Positions 31,743 through 43,198 are shown, counted from the first letter of the stretch. The stretch is DNA of 64,000 bases from an uncultured Caulobacter sp. (GCA_913776195.1 CAJYMH010000010.1:1-64000); one strand, 5' to 3'. Numbers and translations: made by a program. Notes: generated from the letters alone by a model not told the origin.

Positions 31743-33611
31743 ATGACCACCCCCCTCCCCGCTTCGTGGGACGTCATTGTTATTGGCGGCGGACACGCCG
31801 GTTGCGAAGCCGCGGCTGCGTCGGCGCGAACGGGTGCGCGTACGCTTCTTCTGACCCACAAGCTCGAAACCATCGGGGAGATGTCCTGTAACCCGGCCAT
31901 CGGCGGTCTGGGCAAGGGTCATCTGGTGCGGGAGATCGACGCCCTTGACGGCTTGATGGGCCGCCTGGCCGACGTGGCCGGCATCCAGTTTCGGATGCTC
32001 AACGCCTCCAAGGGCCCGGCTGTGCGCGGCCCGCGCTCCCAAATCGATCGCCGTCTCTATCGTGAGGCGATGCAGGCCGCCCTCACCGCCCAGCCCAATC
32101 TGGATATCATCGGCGAAGCCGCCGAGGATCTGATCGTCGAGGATGGCAAGGTCGCCGGCGCGATCGGCGCCATGGGAGAACGCTATCTTGCTCCACGTGT
32201 GGTGCTGACCACGGGGACGTTCCTCAAGGGGATCATCCACCTGGGTGAGAAGCGCATTCCGGCTGGGCGCGTGGGCGATCAGCCCGCCATTGGCCTGTCG
32301 GATCGTCTCTATGGGCTTGGCCTTTCCATGGGCCGCCTGAAGACCGGAACCCCCGCACGCCTCGACGGAAGGACCATCGCCTGGGATCGGTTAGAGATGC
32401 AGGCGGCGGACGAAAAGCCCGTCCCCTTCTCCTTCCTCACCGACAAGATCGAGGTCCCCCAAATCCAGTGCGGCGTGACCTGGACCACGGAAGAGACCCA
32501 CAAGATCATCGCCGACCGGCTAACGGAGTCGGCGGTTTACGGGGGCCGGATCGAGGGGCGTGGCCCACGCTACTGCCCCTCCATCGAAGACAAGGTGGTC
32601 CGTTTCGCAGACAAGACCGCCCACCAGATTTTTCTGGAGCCTGAAGGCTTGGACGACCACACCGTCTATCCGAACGGGGTCTCTACGTCGGTCTCCGAAG
32701 AGACCCAACTGCTGTTCTTGCGGACCATCCCTGGCCTCGAGAACGTCGAGGTCATCCGCTACGGCTACGCGATCGAGTACGACTATGTGGATCCGCGCGA
32801 GCTCTATCCGACCCTGGAGAGCAAGGCCCTGACGGGGCTCTATCTGGCCGGCCAGATCAACGGAACGACCGGTTACGAAGAAGCTGGCGCCCAGGGTCTG
32901 ATCGCAGGCTTGAACGCGGCCCGTGCCGCCGCGGGCCGCGAGCCCGTCACCTTCGCGCGGGACGAGGCCTATATCGGCGTGATGATCGACGACCTCGTCA
33001 CACGTGGGGTCACTGAGCCGTATCGTATGTTCACCAGTCGGGCGGAGTTCCGTCTGACCCTGCGCGCCGACAATGCTGACCAGCGCCTCACCGGGCGTGG
33101 TGTCGAGCTGGGCGTGGTGGGTCCTGAGCGCGCTGCGGCCTGGGCCGCCAAGTCGGCGGAGCTGGCGCATGCCCGCCAGCGGGCCAGGGAGTTGACCTTC
33201 ACCCCCGCCGAGGCGCAGCGCGCCGGCTTCAAGGTGGGTCAGGACGGACAGCGCCGAGGTCTGATCCAGATGCTGGCCTATCCGGACATCAGCTTCGACG
33301 ACTTGGCCGGCGCGTGGCCGGAAATCGCCGAATGGTCGCCGGCCGTTCGAGAGCAGATCGAGATCGACGCGGCTTACGCGGGTTATCTGGATCGTCAGCT
33401 CGCCGACGTGGAGGCGTTCCGCCGGGATGAGAACCTGACCCTGCCGGCGGACCTGGACTACGCGCTTATCGGCGGCCTCTCCAATGAGGTGCGTGAGAAG
33501 TTGGCCCGCGTGCGTCCCCTCACCCTGGGCCAGGCGGCCCGTATCGAAGGCGTCACCCCCGGCGCGCTTACCGCATTGCTCGCCCATGTCCGTCGCGTCC
33601 GAGCAGCTTGA
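31743..33611 (+). CDS. mnmG: tRNA uridine-5-carboxymethylaminomethyl(34) synthesis enzyme MnmG
   Basis: [58 protein letters not shown]. Confidence 0.97.
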   Translation: MTTPLPASWDVIVIGGGHAGCEAAAASARTGARTLLLTHKLETIGEMSCNPAIGGLGKGHLVREIDALDGLMGRLADVAGIQFRMLNASKGPAVRGPRSQIDRRLYREAMQAALTAQPNLDIIGEAAEDLIVEDGKVAGAIGAMGERYLAPRVVLTTGTFLKGIIHLGEKRIPAGRVGDQPAIGLSDRLYGLGLSMGRLKTGTPARLDGRTIAWDRLEMQAADEKPVPFSFLTDKIEVPQIQCGVTWTTEETHKIIADRLTESAVYGGRIEGRGPRYCPSIEDKVVRFADKTAHQIFLEPEGLDDHTVYPNGVSTSVSEETQLLFLRTIPGLENVEVIRYGYAIEYDYVDPRELYPTLESKALTGLYLAGQINGTTGYEEAGAQGLIAGLNAARAAAGREPVTFARDEAYIGVMIDDLVTRGVTEPYRMFTSRAEFRLTLRADNADQRLTGRGVELGVVGPERAAAWAAKSAELAHARQRARELTFTPAEAQRAGFKVGQDGQRRGLIQMLAYPDISFDDLAGAWPEIAEWSPAVREQIEIDAAYAGYLDRQLADVEAFRRDENLTLPADLDYALIGGLSNEVREKLARVRPLTLGQAARIEGVTPGALTALLAHVRRVRAA

Positions 33612-34251
33612 TCCCCTTCAGATCGGGGTGACCGACGCCGCCAGCTTTCAGGCGACGACGGGCGCCAGCGACCGGGCGATGGAGGACCTCCGTCGCTTCC
33701 GGGAGATGCTGACCGACTGGAACGAGAAGATGAACCTCGTCGGGCCCGCCAGCCTGCCGAACTTCTGGAATCGTCACGCGTGGGACAGCGCCCAATTGCT
33801 GACCTATGCGCCCGACGCGCGCATCTGGGCCGACCTGGGAGCCGGCGCCGGCCTGCCGGGCGTGGTGTTGGCGATCCTGCTTAAAGACACCGAGGGCGGT
33901 CAAATCCACCTCGTGGAGAGCATGACCAAGCGCTGCCGCTTCTTGACGGAAGTGGTCTCCGAACTCGACCTGCCGGCTCAGATTCATAACGCCCGGGCCG
34001 AAGATCTGTCGTTGAAAGTGGATATCGTCACAGCGCGGGCCTGTGCTCCGCTCGACCGCCTTCTCGGGTATGCCCGGCCCTACTTCAAACGAGGCGCAAC
34101 CGCCTTGTTTCTAAAGGGTCAAGATGTTGTGTCCGAGTTGACCCACGCCTCTAAATATTGGAAATTTAACTCCGATCTGAAGCCCAGTCTCAGCGACCCG
34201 CGAGGCTTTGTTCTTCAGGTGAAAGGCCTCTCCAGTGCACGCTCAGTCTGA
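33586..34251 (+). CDS. rsmG: 16S rRNA (guanine527-N7)-methyltransferase
   Basis: [47 protein letters not shown]. Confidence 0.95.
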   Translation: MSVASEQLDPLQIGVTDAASFQATTGASDRAMEDLRRFREMLTDWNEKMNLVGPASLPNFWNRHAWDSAQLLTYAPDARIWADLGAGAGLPGVVLAILLKDTEGGQIHLVESMTKRCRFLTEVVSELDLPAQIHNARAEDLSLKVDIVTARACAPLDRLLGYARPYFKRGATALFLKGQDVVSELTHASKYWKFNSDLKPSLSDPRGFVLQVKGLSSARSV

Positions 34252-35050
34252 CCCGGCCCTACGCATTCTCGCCATCGCCAACCAGAAGGGCGGCGTCGGT
34301 AAGACCACGACCGCCATCAACCTGGGCACCGCCCTGGCCGCCGTCGGCGAGCGGGTCCTGCTGATCGACGCCGATCCGCAGGGCAACGCCTCCACGGGCC
34401 TAGGCGTGCCGCGCCACCAGCGCAAGACGACCCTGTACGATGTGTTGATGGGCGACTCCCCGGCCGGCGAAGCCGCGGTGAAGACCAGCCTGCCCGGCCT
34501 CGACCTGATCCCGGCCGATCCTGACCTATCAGGGGTTGAGCTGGAGCTCGGTCAGGCGGCTCGCCGGTCCTACAGGTTGCGTGACGCGCTGGAAGTCCTC
34601 CGCCGCGCGGGCAATTACACCTATGTGCTCATCGACTGCCCGCCGTCGCTGAACCTGTTGACGGTGAACGCCATGACGGCCGCCGATGCGGTGTTCGTGC
34701 CCCTGCAGTGCGAGTTCTTCGCCCTGGAGGGCCTGACGCAGCTGATGCGGACCATCGAGCTGGTGCGCGGCAGTCTGAATCCCAAACTGGAGATCCAGGG
34801 CGTGGTCCTGACCATGTTCGATCGCCGCAACAGCCTGTCGGAACAGGTGGCGTCAGACGTACGCGCCCATTTCGGCGACAAGGTCTATGACACCGTGATC
34901 CCTCGCAACGTGCGGGTGTCCGAGGCGCCGTCCTTCGGCAAGCCGGTTTTGATCTACGATCTGAAGTGCGCGGGCAGCCAGGCCTACCTGAAGCTGGCGC
35001 GTGAAGTTGTCAGCCGCGAACGGGCCCGTCAGGCCCAGGTCGCGGCCTAG
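34235..35050 (+). CDS. parA: Chromosome partitioning ATPase ParA
   Basis: IANQKGGVGKTTTAINLGTALAA deviant Walker A; GTG start. Confidence 0.97.
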   Translation: MHAQSDPALRILAIANQKGGVGKTTTAINLGTALAAVGERVLLIDADPQGNASTGLGVPRHQRKTTLYDVLMGDSPAGEAAVKTSLPGLDLIPADPDLSGVELELGQAARRSYRLRDALEVLRRAGNYTYVLIDCPPSLNLLTVNAMTAADAVFVPLQCEFFALEGLTQLMRTIELVRGSLNPKLEIQGVVLTMFDRRNSLSEQVASDVRAHFGDKVYDTVIPRNVRVSEAPSFGKPVLIYDLKCAGSQAYLKLAREVVSRERARQAQVAA

Positions 35051-35089
35051 TTAAGAACTCAAGGGCTTAAGATGGTTGGGGAAACGACG

Positions 35090-35998
35090 ATGGTCGAAGG
35101 GCGTCGGGGTCTGGGTCGCGGTCTGTCCGCCCTGCTGGGCGAGGCGGAATCCGCCAGCGCCGCGTCGGCCGCCGGCACGCCTGGCGGCCCCAACGAGGTG
35201 TCGATCGAACTGATCCGCCGCAACGCCGACCAGCCGCGCCGGGTCTTTTCCGAGGAGCTGCTGGAAGAGCTTTCCGCCTCGATCAAGGAAAAAGGCGTAC
35301 TGCAGCCGATCCTGGTCCGTCCGGCCCCTGGCGCCGAAGGTGAATACCAGATCGTCGCCGGCGAACGCCGCTGGCGCGCCGCTCAACGCGCCGGCCTGCG
35401 CTCCATGCCGGTGCTGGTGCGTGAGCTTGACGACCTTCAGGTGCTGGAGATCGGCATCGTCGAGAACGTCCAGCGCGCCGACCTGAACGCCGTCGAAGAG
35501 GCGCAGTCCTACCGCGCCCTGATGGAGAAGTTCGGCCGTACTCAGGAAGACGTGGCCCATGTGGTCGGCAAGAGCCGCAGCCATGTGGCCAATATCCTGC
35601 GCCTGCTGACCCTGCCGGAAGAGGTCCAGAACCTGCTTTCGGAAGGCCTGATCACCGCGGGCCACGCCAAGGCCATCGCTTCCGCCGAGGATCCGGCCGC
35701 CCTGGCGCGTCTGGTCATCGAAAAGGGGCTGTCGGTCCGCGAAACCGAAGCTCTGGCCAAGCGCGGCGGCGACCTGGCGGCGGAAGGCAAGCCCGTCGCT
35801 CCGGCCATGCCGCGCGCGCCGCGCGTGAAGGACGCCGACACCCAGGCTCTTGAGGCCGACCTGTCGGATGTGCTCGGCCTGGACGTGGTGATCGATGATC
35901 GCGGCGGCGTGGGCGAGCTTCGCGTGCGCTACGCCACCCTGGAGCAGCTCGACGACCTGTGCCGTCGCCTGACGCACGGCGCGCCGGTCGAGGGCTAA
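35090..35998 (+). CDS. parB: Chromosome partitioning protein ParB
   Basis: VEGRRGLGRGLSALLGE, RNADQPRRVF, GERRWRAAQRAGL, ENVQRADLNAVEEA. Confidence 0.97.
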   Translation: MVEGRRGLGRGLSALLGEAESASAASAAGTPGGPNEVSIELIRRNADQPRRVFSEELLEELSASIKEKGVLQPILVRPAPGAEGEYQIVAGERRWRAAQRAGLRSMPVLVRELDDLQVLEIGIVENVQRADLNAVEEAQSYRALMEKFGRTQEDVAHVVGKSRSHVANILRLLTLPEEVQNLLSEGLITAGHAKAIASAEDPAALARLVIEKGLSVRETEALAKRGGDLAAEGKPVAPAMPRAPRVKDADTQALEADLSDVLGLDVVIDDRGGVGELRVRYATLEQLDDLCRRLTHGAPVEG

Positions 35999-37047
35999 AG
36001 CCCCAATCGCCTGGCCCGGCCCGCAATCATCAGGGCGAGCCGTTCTGCGATGAGATAATCCGGAGAGCCGGCCTGCTTGCACAGCCGGTCGGCCTCCAGA
36101 ACTTCCGGCTGGATGGCGTCCAGGTCCTCCAGCGTCCAGGCGCGGGCCTGGCGCAGGAATTCCCGCTCCTGCTTCCAGAAGACGCCGGACGCCTTGGCCG
36201 CTTCCTGCAGCCCGACGCCGTTCTTGGCCAGGGTGTTGACCCGCCGAAGCTTGGCCAGGTGCATGCTCATGGCCCGAACGGCCGCGGGACCGGTCTCGCC
36301 CTCGGCCGCTGCGCGCCGCAAGCCCGACTGAGCGGCGGCCAACTTGGCTCCAAACGCGTCAGAGGCCGCGTCGAACAGCGAGGCGTCGGCCTCCACGCCC
36401 AGAAAATCCTGCAGATCGGCCGCCGTGGCGACGAAACCGCTACCCGGCTTCAGATACAGCGCCAGGCGTTCGATCTCCTGTCGGGCCACGCCGCGCTCCT
36501 TCGGCATGCGGCTGACGAAGATATCCAGGGCTTCGCTGTTGAGGCTGACCTTGTCGGCGTTGAGCGTTTCGCGCACCAGACGGGCGATATCGCCGGGTTC
36601 ATCCTCGTAACAGGGGATGACCGCGCAGCCGGCGACCTTTTCGGCGGCCTTCCTGAGGGCGGAATCCCGACCCAAGGCCCCGGCCTCGATCAGGAAGAAG
36701 GCGTCCGGATTGAATTTCCCGTCGGCGTGCGGGACCACGGCTTCCGCCGCCGCCTTGTCGGCGCTGACCTTGCCGTCGCTGAGGCGCAGGCGGACCAGGC
36801 GTCGGCCGCCCATCATGGATATGGCCGACAGCTCGCCTTCCAGCTTTCCCCCCTCCCCGTCCAGATCGCCATCGGTCAGCAGGGCGACGTCGAACGGATC
36901 GTCGAGATTGGGGCTGATCTTCTTGGCCAGCTGGTCGGCGCGGTCGCGGACCACGCCCCGATCGCGGCCATAGATCACCGCGGCGCGCACGCCGGGCGTC
37001 GGTTCCTTCAGGAAACGCTCGATATCAGGCCGCTTTGAAAGGATCAT
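35995..37047 (-). CDS. holA: DNA polymerase III delta subunit
   Basis: VIYGRDRGVVRDRADQLAKKI; HolA fold and synteny with lptE-leuS. Confidence 0.92.
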   Translation of the reverse strand: MILSKRPDIERFLKEPTPGVRAAVIYGRDRGVVRDRADQLAKKISPNLDDPFDVALLTDGDLDGEGGKLEGELSAISMMGGRRLVRLRLSDGKVSADKAAAEAVVPHADGKFNPDAFFLIEAGALGRDSALRKAAEKVAGCAVIPCYEDEPGDIARLVRETLNADKVSLNSEALDIFVSRMPKERGVARQEIERLALYLKPGSGFVATAADLQDFLGVEADASLFDAASDAFGAKLAAAQSGLRRAAAEGETGPAAVRAMSMHLAKLRRVNTLAKNGVGLQEAAKASGVFWKQEREFLRQARAWTLEDLDAIQPEVLEADRLCKQAGSPDYLIAERLALMIAGRARRLGL

Positions 37048-37062
37048 CGGCCGGTCAGCCGC

Positions 37063-37554
37063 CTAGCCCGACTGGCGGGCGAGCCAGGAAGCCAGGTCGA
37101 TCTGGATCTTGCGGGCCACCTCGGCGGCGGCGCGGTCCTGACCGTCCTGCTGTGCGGCGATGCCGGCATAAGGCTGGTCGGCGGAATCATAGGAGACCGT
37201 CGCCTGAGCCACGCCGGTGCGGATGACGCCGCCGGAAGCTTTCTCCACCAACTTGTAGTTGGCCGTCAGGCGCAGTTCGTAGCGGTTGGCGACGTTGTCG
37301 ACGCGGACGCCGCGCGGATAGCGAGCTTCATCGATGGTCAATTCCAGCCGATAGGCCGCCGGAACCGACAGGTCGCGGGCCATGGCGTCGTCCAGATGCT
37401 CGCGCAGCAGATAGGCCGAGCGGCCGTCCGGCACGACCACATCGATCGACGCCAGGGTCGGAGAGACGCCCGGCGTGGCGTAAAGCGGCGTGAATCCGCA
37501 GGCCGAAAGACCCAGGGAGACGAAAACCACAGCGGCGGCGACAAGTTTGCGCAT
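37063..37554 (-). CDS. lptE: LPS-assembly lipoprotein LptE-like
   Basis: Lipoprotein signal SLGLSACGFTPLYATPGV; between leuS and holA. Confidence 0.9.
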   Translation of the reverse strand: MRKLVAAAVVFVSLGLSACGFTPLYATPGVSPTLASIDVVVPDGRSAYLLREHLDDAMARDLSVPAAYRLELTIDEARYPRGVRVDNVANRYELRLTANYKLVEKASGGVIRTGVAQATVSYDSADQPYAGIAAQQDGQDRAAAEVARKIQIDLASWLARQSG

Positions 37555-40133
37555 CAGCCGACCACGATGTTGACGATACGATCCTGCACCACGATCACCT
37601 TGCGGACTGTCACACCCTCAAGGTGGGGCAGTATGCCGGCGTCTTCCAGCGCAATCTTCTTCACGTCCTCATCGGGCGTGCCGGCCTTGATGCGGATCTC
37701 CCCACGGCGCTTGCCGTTGATCTGCACCGGCAGGACCCGTTCGTCATCAGCCGCCAGGGCGGCGTCGGCGACGGGCCAGGGGGCGTCGACCACCATCCCC
37801 TGCCCGCCGATGCGGACCCAGCATTCTTCGGCCAGGTGAGGAACGAACGGGGCGACCAGGCGGGCCAGGATCGACAGGGCTTCCTTGCGCGCCGCCAGGA
37901 CGGCGTCGGAAGCGCCCTCGGCCGGAGCGGCCTTCAAGGTGTTGAGGAACTCGTACAGCTTGGCCACGCCGCTGTTGAAGCGGAAGCCCTCGATAGCGCT
38001 GGTGACCGCGCCGATCAGCTGGTGAGCCGCCTTCAGCAGCGCCAGGGCGGCCGGATCGTCGCCGACCGGGCCGAAGTCACCTTCAGGCTGGCTGTCGAAC
38101 TCGTTCCACAGACGGTGGGTGAAGCGCCAGGCGCCTTCGACCCCGCTGTTGGTCCACTGCACATCCCGCTCGGGCGGGCTGTCCGACATGACGAACAGGC
38201 GCGCGGCGTCCACGCCATAGGCGTCGAAGATATCCTCCGGCGCCACGACGTTCTTCTTGGACTTGGACATCTTCTCAATGTCGCCGATGACCACGGGCGC
38301 GCCGGTGGAGACTTGGACGGCCGATCGCGTGGCGCCCATGCCGCTGACCTCAACGTCCACAGGCTCCAGCCAGGCGCCGGAGGCGTCCTTGTAGGTCTCG
38401 TGGGTCACCATGCCCTGGGTGAACAGGCCGGCGAACGGCTCCTCCACCGACAGCAGGCCCTCGTCCTTCAGCGCCTTGGTGATGAAGCGGGCGTAGAGCA
38501 GGTGCAGGACCGCGTGCTCGACGCCGCCGATATACTGGTCGACAGGCAGCCAGCGGTCGGCGGCCGCCTTGTTGACCGGCGCTTCCGCAGTCGGATCCGC
38601 GAAACGGGCGAAGTACCAGGAGCTGTCCACGAAGGTGTCCAGTGTATCGGTCTCGCGTTCGGCCTTGCCGCCGCAGGTCGGGCAATCGACGTGGCGCCAG
38701 GTCGGGTGGCGCAGCAGCGGATTGCCGGGCTTGTCGAAGGCCACGTCGTCCGGCAGGCGGACAGGCAGCTGGTCATCGGGAACCGGAACCACGCCGCACT
38801 TTTCGCAATGGATGACCGGGATCGGGCATCCCCAGTAGCGCTGGCGGGAAACCCCCCAGTCGCGAAGGCGATAGACGGTGGCGCCCTGCCCCCGGTTCTG
38901 ACCCTCGATCACCTCGATGGCCTTGGCCTTGGCGGACTCGATGTCCAGGCCGTCCAGGAACTGCGAATTGAAGATCGAGCCCGGGCCCACATAGGCTTCG
39001 GTCCCGACGTCGAAGGTCTTGGGATCCTCGTTCGCGGGCAGCACGACCGGTCGGACCGACAGGTCATACTTGCGGGCGAAGTCCAGATCGCGCTGGTCAT
39101 GGGCCGGGCAGCCGAAGATGGCGCCCGTGCCGTAGTCCATCAGGATGAAGTTGGCGATCCAGACGGGCAGCTTCCATTCCGGATCGAGCGGGTGGGCCAC
39201 GGTCAGGCCGGTATCCAGGCCCAGCTTCTCGGCGCCTTCGATATCGGCCTCCGACGTGCCGCCACGACGGCATTCGGCGATGAAGGCGGCGACCTTGGGG
39301 TCAGCGGCCAGCTGCTCGGCCAGGGGGTGGTCGGGCGCGATGCCGACGAAGCTGGCGCCGAACAGCGTGTCCGGGCGGGTGGTGTAGACTTCCAGGCCGC
39401 TTTCAAAGCCCTTGGGGGCCTCGCCGGCGAAATCGAAGCTGAACCGCAGGCCCTTGGACTTGCCGATCCAGTTCTCCTGCATGATGCGGACCTTCTCGGG
39501 CCAGCGATCAAGCGTCTTCAGGCCGTCGATCAGGCGGTCGGCATAGTCGGTGATGCGCAGGAACCACTGGGTCAGCTTGCGCTTCTCGACCAAGGCGCCG
39601 GAGCGCCAGCCGCGGCCGTCGATGACCTGTTCGTTCGCCAGGACGGTCATATCGACCGGGTCCCAATTGACGACGCCTTCCTTGCGATAGACCAGGCCCC
39701 GCTTCAGCAGCTTCTGGAACCAGCGCTGCTGTTGCCCATAATATTCGGGGTCGCAGGTGGCGAATTCGCGCGACCAGTCGATGCTGAGGCCCAGGGCCTT
39801 CAGCTGCTCGCGCATGGCGGCGATGTTGTCGTAGGTCCAGCCCTTGGGGTGAACGCCGCGCTCCATGGCGGCGTTCTCGGCCGGCATGCCGAAGGCGTCC
39901 CAGCCCATCGGGTGTAGAACGTCGAAGCCCTGAGCCCGCTTATAGCGCGCCACCACATCGCCCATGGCGTAGTTGCGCACATGGCCCATGTGGATACGGC
40001 CCGACGGGTACGGGAACATCTCAAGCACGTAGTATTTCGGCTTGGAGGCGTCCTCACGCGTACGGAAAACGTCGGCGTCCGCCCAGGCGGAGCGCCACTT
40101 GGGCTCGGTTTCTTTCGGGTTGTAACGGGCCAT
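37554..40133 (-). CDS. leuS: Leucyl-tRNA synthetase
   Basis: [24 protein letters not shown] (HIGH), KMSKSKKN (KMSKS). Confidence 0.98.
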   Translation of the reverse strand: MARYNPKETEPKWRSAWADADVFRTREDASKPKYYVLEMFPYPSGRIHMGHVRNYAMGDVVARYKRAQGFDVLHPMGWDAFGMPAENAAMERGVHPKGWTYDNIAAMREQLKALGLSIDWSREFATCDPEYYGQQQRWFQKLLKRGLVYRKEGVVNWDPVDMTVLANEQVIDGRGWRSGALVEKRKLTQWFLRITDYADRLIDGLKTLDRWPEKVRIMQENWIGKSKGLRFSFDFAGEAPKGFESGLEVYTTRPDTLFGASFVGIAPDHPLAEQLAADPKVAAFIAECRRGGTSEADIEGAEKLGLDTGLTVAHPLDPEWKLPVWIANFILMDYGTGAIFGCPAHDQRDLDFARKYDLSVRPVVLPANEDPKTFDVGTEAYVGPGSIFNSQFLDGLDIESAKAKAIEVIEGQNRGQGATVYRLRDWGVSRQRYWGCPIPVIHCEKCGVVPVPDDQLPVRLPDDVAFDKPGNPLLRHPTWRHVDCPTCGGKAERETDTLDTFVDSSWYFARFADPTAEAPVNKAAADRWLPVDQYIGGVEHAVLHLLYARFITKALKDEGLLSVEEPFAGLFTQGMVTHETYKDASGAWLEPVDVEVSGMGATRSAVQVSTGAPVVIGDIEKMSKSKKNVVAPEDIFDAYGVDAARLFVMSDSPPERDVQWTNSGVEGAWRFTHRLWNEFDSQPEGDFGPVGDDPAALALLKAAHQLIGAVTSAIEGFRFNSGVAKLYEFLNTLKAAPAEGASDAVLAARKEALSILARLVAPFVPHLAEECWVRIGGQGMVVDAPWPVADAALAADDERVLPVQINGKRRGEIRIKAGTPDEDVKKIALEDAGILPHLEGVTVRKVIVVQDRIVNIVVG

Positions 40134-40158
40134 CAGGCTTTAGATAGGGGCTGACGGA

Positions 40159-40653
40159 TCAGCCGTTGAGGTTGGACAGGCGCAATTGGCGCGCACGGGT
40201 CAGGATGGCGTTCTCCAGATCCGTTTCGGTCTGGGCCGAGGCCGGGGCGTCAGCCCAGGCGCCCGACGCATCGCGGGTCTGCTTGAACACCGTGACGTTC
40301 AGGCCGTCGGCGCGAAGTCGCGTGTCGAGGATGTAGACGGTCGTCTTGAAGCGCTCGTTCGGGGCCTCCGGCGCCGAGTACCAGTCAGTGATGATCACGC
40401 CGCCGTATGGATCGGCGGAGGCCAGGGGCATGAAGTTCAGGGCGTCCAGCGAGGCGCGCCACAGATAGCCGTTGACGCCGATCTGCGTCTGGGCCGGGCC
40501 AGAGGAGCCGCGGCCGAACGGCCAGAGGCCGCCGCGCTTCTCACCATAGACCTCGGGGCCCTTGCCGCCGCCACAGGCTGAAACCAGGGTCAGGCTGGCG
40601 ATCACGACGCCGAGCGCGGCGCCGCGCTTCAAAGACCCACGCTCAAGACGCAT
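40159..40653 (-). CDS. DUF3576-like lipoprotein
   Basis: Lipobox LTLVSACGGG; NGYLWRASLDALNFMPLASADPYGGVIITDWY. Confidence 0.85.
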   Translation of the reverse strand: MRLERGSLKRGAALGVVIASLTLVSACGGGKGPEVYGEKRGGLWPFGRGSSGPAQTQIGVNGYLWRASLDALNFMPLASADPYGGVIITDWYSAPEAPNERFKTTVYILDTRLRADGLNVTVFKQTRDASGAWADAPASAQTETDLENAILTRARQLRLSNLNG

Positions 40654-40939
40654 ATTCGTCCGCTCCACTCGATATCTCGCCGCGCTATGCAAAGCGCGGG
40701 CAGCGCCGCCCCCGCGACCGGATCGGGTCTATAACACTCCGTGGCCGCCGCCAAACAGGTTTCGCGTTGCGCAAGGGCCACAGGCGACTGCTTGAATCGT
40801 GGTCAGACCACCTTTGGGGGCCGACTCACCGTTGACCCCGTCGTCGTCGCGTCTCAAATGCCAACTATGAGTTCCAAACAAGCGGAGCCCTTTTCGGGTC
40901 CGTGCGTTTGGCGAACCGGGTAGGGACTAACGGGTTGTG

Positions 40940-41347
40940 ATGACCGCGAAGCGCGTCTTCTTCGCTGCGGCTTCTGCGCTGATCCTAATGGGATCGGCGG
41001 CGGCGGCGCATGCCGATGCGAAGCGTCCGTCTTCCGCTGTGTCTCCCGACGCCTTCACCGTTCGCGGCGATTTCGACGCCAAGGGCGCGCAGGGCTCGCA
41101 ATTCGGCCAGGCCGGCAAGCTGAAGTGGGACGCGAACAAGGGCCGCTGGGGCCTGAAGTTCGACGTCGATCCTTCGCGCGTCCGACCCACGGCCGATGTG
41201 GAAGCCGGCGCCTACTTCAAGGTCACCCCGTCCCTGCGCGTCGGCGGCGCCGTCGGCCTGGGCCAGGTCGACCAGGACAACGCCATGCGCAAGACCCGCG
41301 AAGAGCCGGCCCCGCGCGTGCGTCTCGAGACCGCTCTGAAGTTCTAG
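40940..41347 (+). CDS. ntrZ: NtrZ-like periplasmic regulatory protein
   Basis: Signal peptide (FFAAASALILMGSAAAAHA); LKWDANKGRWGLKFDV; position beside DUF3576-leuS-lptE-holA-parB matches the remembered C. crescentus ntrZ locus. Confidence 0.6.
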   Translation: MTAKRVFFAAASALILMGSAAAAHADAKRPSSAVSPDAFTVRGDFDAKGAQGSQFGQAGKLKWDANKGRWGLKFDVDPSRVRPTADVEAGAYFKVTPSLRVGGAVGLGQVDQDNAMRKTREEPAPRVRLETALKF

Positions 41348-41952
41348 TCGGCTAGAGCGCCGACCGCGGCCAGCCCGGCCGCACCGCTGTTCTTCAAATC
41401 TCCCACCGTATCAGCCGCCACGCCGCCCAAGGCGTAGACGGGAATTCGCGCGGCCTGAACGATAGCTGCGAACCTTTCCGCGCCAAGCGGCGCGCCGGCC
41501 GAAGGGCTTCGGCTGGGAAACACCGGGGAGAAGACGGCGGCGTCTGCTCCTGCTTGCGCCGCCTGTTCAAGCGCCGCCTGCGAATGGGTGGCTGCGGTGA
41601 TGAGCCAGTCAGGACGCCGTTGGCGAAGGTTTCCGGCCTGGTCGATCAGGCGTTCGGGCAAGTGGACGCCGTCCGCCTCAACCGCCGCCGCGAGGTCGGC
41701 GTCAGCGCCGATCAGCAGCTTCATGCCAAGCTCGGACGTCAGCGCCCGCATCTTATCCGCCTGATCGACGGCGTCGGGGGCGCCGAACAGCCGCAGCACC
41801 ACCGCCGATCCGGCCGGCAAACGCCGGGCGATCGCGGCCGGATCGGGCGTGCGCTGCGGATCGGTGAAGAACAGCAGGGGCGGAAGGGGCTTTTTCAGTC
41901 TGGCGGCGCGGTTAAGGTGCGCCGCCGCTTCGGCCAGGATCTGAAGACTCAT
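41344..41952 (-). CDS. Thiamine phosphate synthase family protein
   Basis: LLIGADADLAAAVEADGVHLPE, AGADAAVFSPVFPSRS. Confidence 0.88.
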   Translation of the reverse strand: MSLQILAEAAAHLNRAARLKKPLPPLLFFTDPQRTPDPAAIARRLPAGSAVVLRLFGAPDAVDQADKMRALTSELGMKLLIGADADLAAAVEADGVHLPERLIDQAGNLRQRRPDWLITAATHSQAALEQAAQAGADAAVFSPVFPSRSPSAGAPLGAERFAAIVQAARIPVYALGGVAADTVGDLKNSGAAGLAAVGALAD

Positions 41953-41958
41953 CGAACC

Positions 41959-42609
41959 ATGCCCGCATCCGCTCTCGACGACATCCGCGCCCGCATCGCC
42001 TCCGCCGCCAAGGCGTCCGGCCGTGATCCCGCCGGCGTCGAGCTGGTGGCGGTCTCCAAGACACAGCCCTGGGAAGAGGTTGAGCCGGTCCTGTCGGCCG
42101 GCCAGCGGATTTTTGGCGAGAACCGGGTGCAGGAGGCCATGAGCCGCTGGACCGAGCGCCGCGCCGAGATCGAATTGCGGCTGATCGGTCCTCTACAAAG
42201 CAACAAAACCCGCGAGGCGGTGGATTTTTTCGACGTCATCGAGACCGTGGACCGCGACAAGCTGGCCCGCGCCCTGGCGGACGAAACCCAGCGGGTCGGC
42301 AAGTCGCCGCGTCTTTTCGTGCAGGTGAACACCGGCGAGGAGGAGCAGAAGGCCGGCGTCATCCCGACCGAGGCCGACGCTTTCATCGCCCGCTGTCGCG
42401 GCGAATACGGTCTGACTATCGAAGGGCTGATGTGCATTCCGCCGGCCGACGCGCCGCCGGGGCCGCATTTCGCCCTGTTGCGCAAGATCGCGCAGCGCAA
42501 CGGCCTGTCGAAGCTGTCCATGGGCATGAGCGGCGACTTCGAGACGGCGGTTCGCTTCGGCGCGACCTCGGTCCGCGTCGGGTCGGCCCTGTTCGGCGCG
42601 CGCACCTGA
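41959..42609 (+). CDS. YggS-family pyridoxal phosphate-dependent protein
   Basis: VELVAVSKTQPWEEVEPVLSAGQRIFGENRVQEA, GLMCIPP, LSMGMSGDFETAVRFGATSVRVGSALFGAR. Confidence 0.95.
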   Translation: MPASALDDIRARIASAAKASGRDPAGVELVAVSKTQPWEEVEPVLSAGQRIFGENRVQEAMSRWTERRAEIELRLIGPLQSNKTREAVDFFDVIETVDRDKLARALADETQRVGKSPRLFVQVNTGEEEQKAGVIPTEADAFIARCRGEYGLTIEGLMCIPPADAPPGPHFALLRKIAQRNGLSKLSMGMSGDFETAVRFGATSVRVGSALFGART

Positions 42610-42612
42610 GGC

Positions 42613-43134
42613 TCAGTCCCCGACGATGGCGACGGCCGACCCCGGCGTCGCCAGATGCAGCAGGGCCTCGAGATCCGCCCGCGCCAGAGCCACGCAGCCT
42701 TCCGTCGGCTCATAATTCTCCCGCGCCAGGTGCAGGAAGATCGCCGAGCCCAAGCCGGGGATGACGGGATCATCATTGTGCGCCAGCACACCCACCAGGT
42801 CATAGACGTGATCGTCCCGCCACATGCGCTCGGCGCTGGCGGGGTAGGGCAGGGCGACCAGCTGGTTGTAAAGCGGGTCCGCCGGGGCGTCGCACCAGCC
42901 GTCCATCTGGCTGATGGGCTCGACGGGCAAGGCGGTTCCCGGCCCGTGAGGATAGACATCGGGGCGATAGAGGACTTTCCGGATGATCCAGGTCCCCAGG
43001 GGGCTGGCGCCGTCGCCCTCGCGCTTTTCGTCGGCCGGCAGCACGCCGCCCTTGCCCAGGGCGCACCGCACGACGCGCCCGTCCAGCTCGAGACGGCCGT
43101 CGGCATGGGCGGTGAAGATCATCGGATCGCTCAT
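42613..43134 (-). CDS. L,D-transpeptidase family protein
   Basis: SPLGTWIIRKVLYRPD; C-terminal EPTEGCVALARADLEALL (catalytic Cys). Confidence 0.88.
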   Translation of the reverse strand: MSDPMIFTAHADGRLELDGRVVRCALGKGGVLPADEKREGDGASPLGTWIIRKVLYRPDVYPHGPGTALPVEPISQMDGWCDAPADPLYNQLVALPYPASAERMWRDDHVYDLVGVLAHNDDPVIPGLGSAIFLHLARENYEPTEGCVALARADLEALLHLATPGSAVAIVGD

Positions 43135-43198
43135 TGAAGCATCATGCCCGCTTGCTGCGACTTGGCGAAGGGGGCCTGACCGGTGCATGTTCACCAAC

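Noticed and set aside
37623-39917. 764-aa plus-strand ORF
   Set aside because: Antisense to leuS, no recognisable domain.
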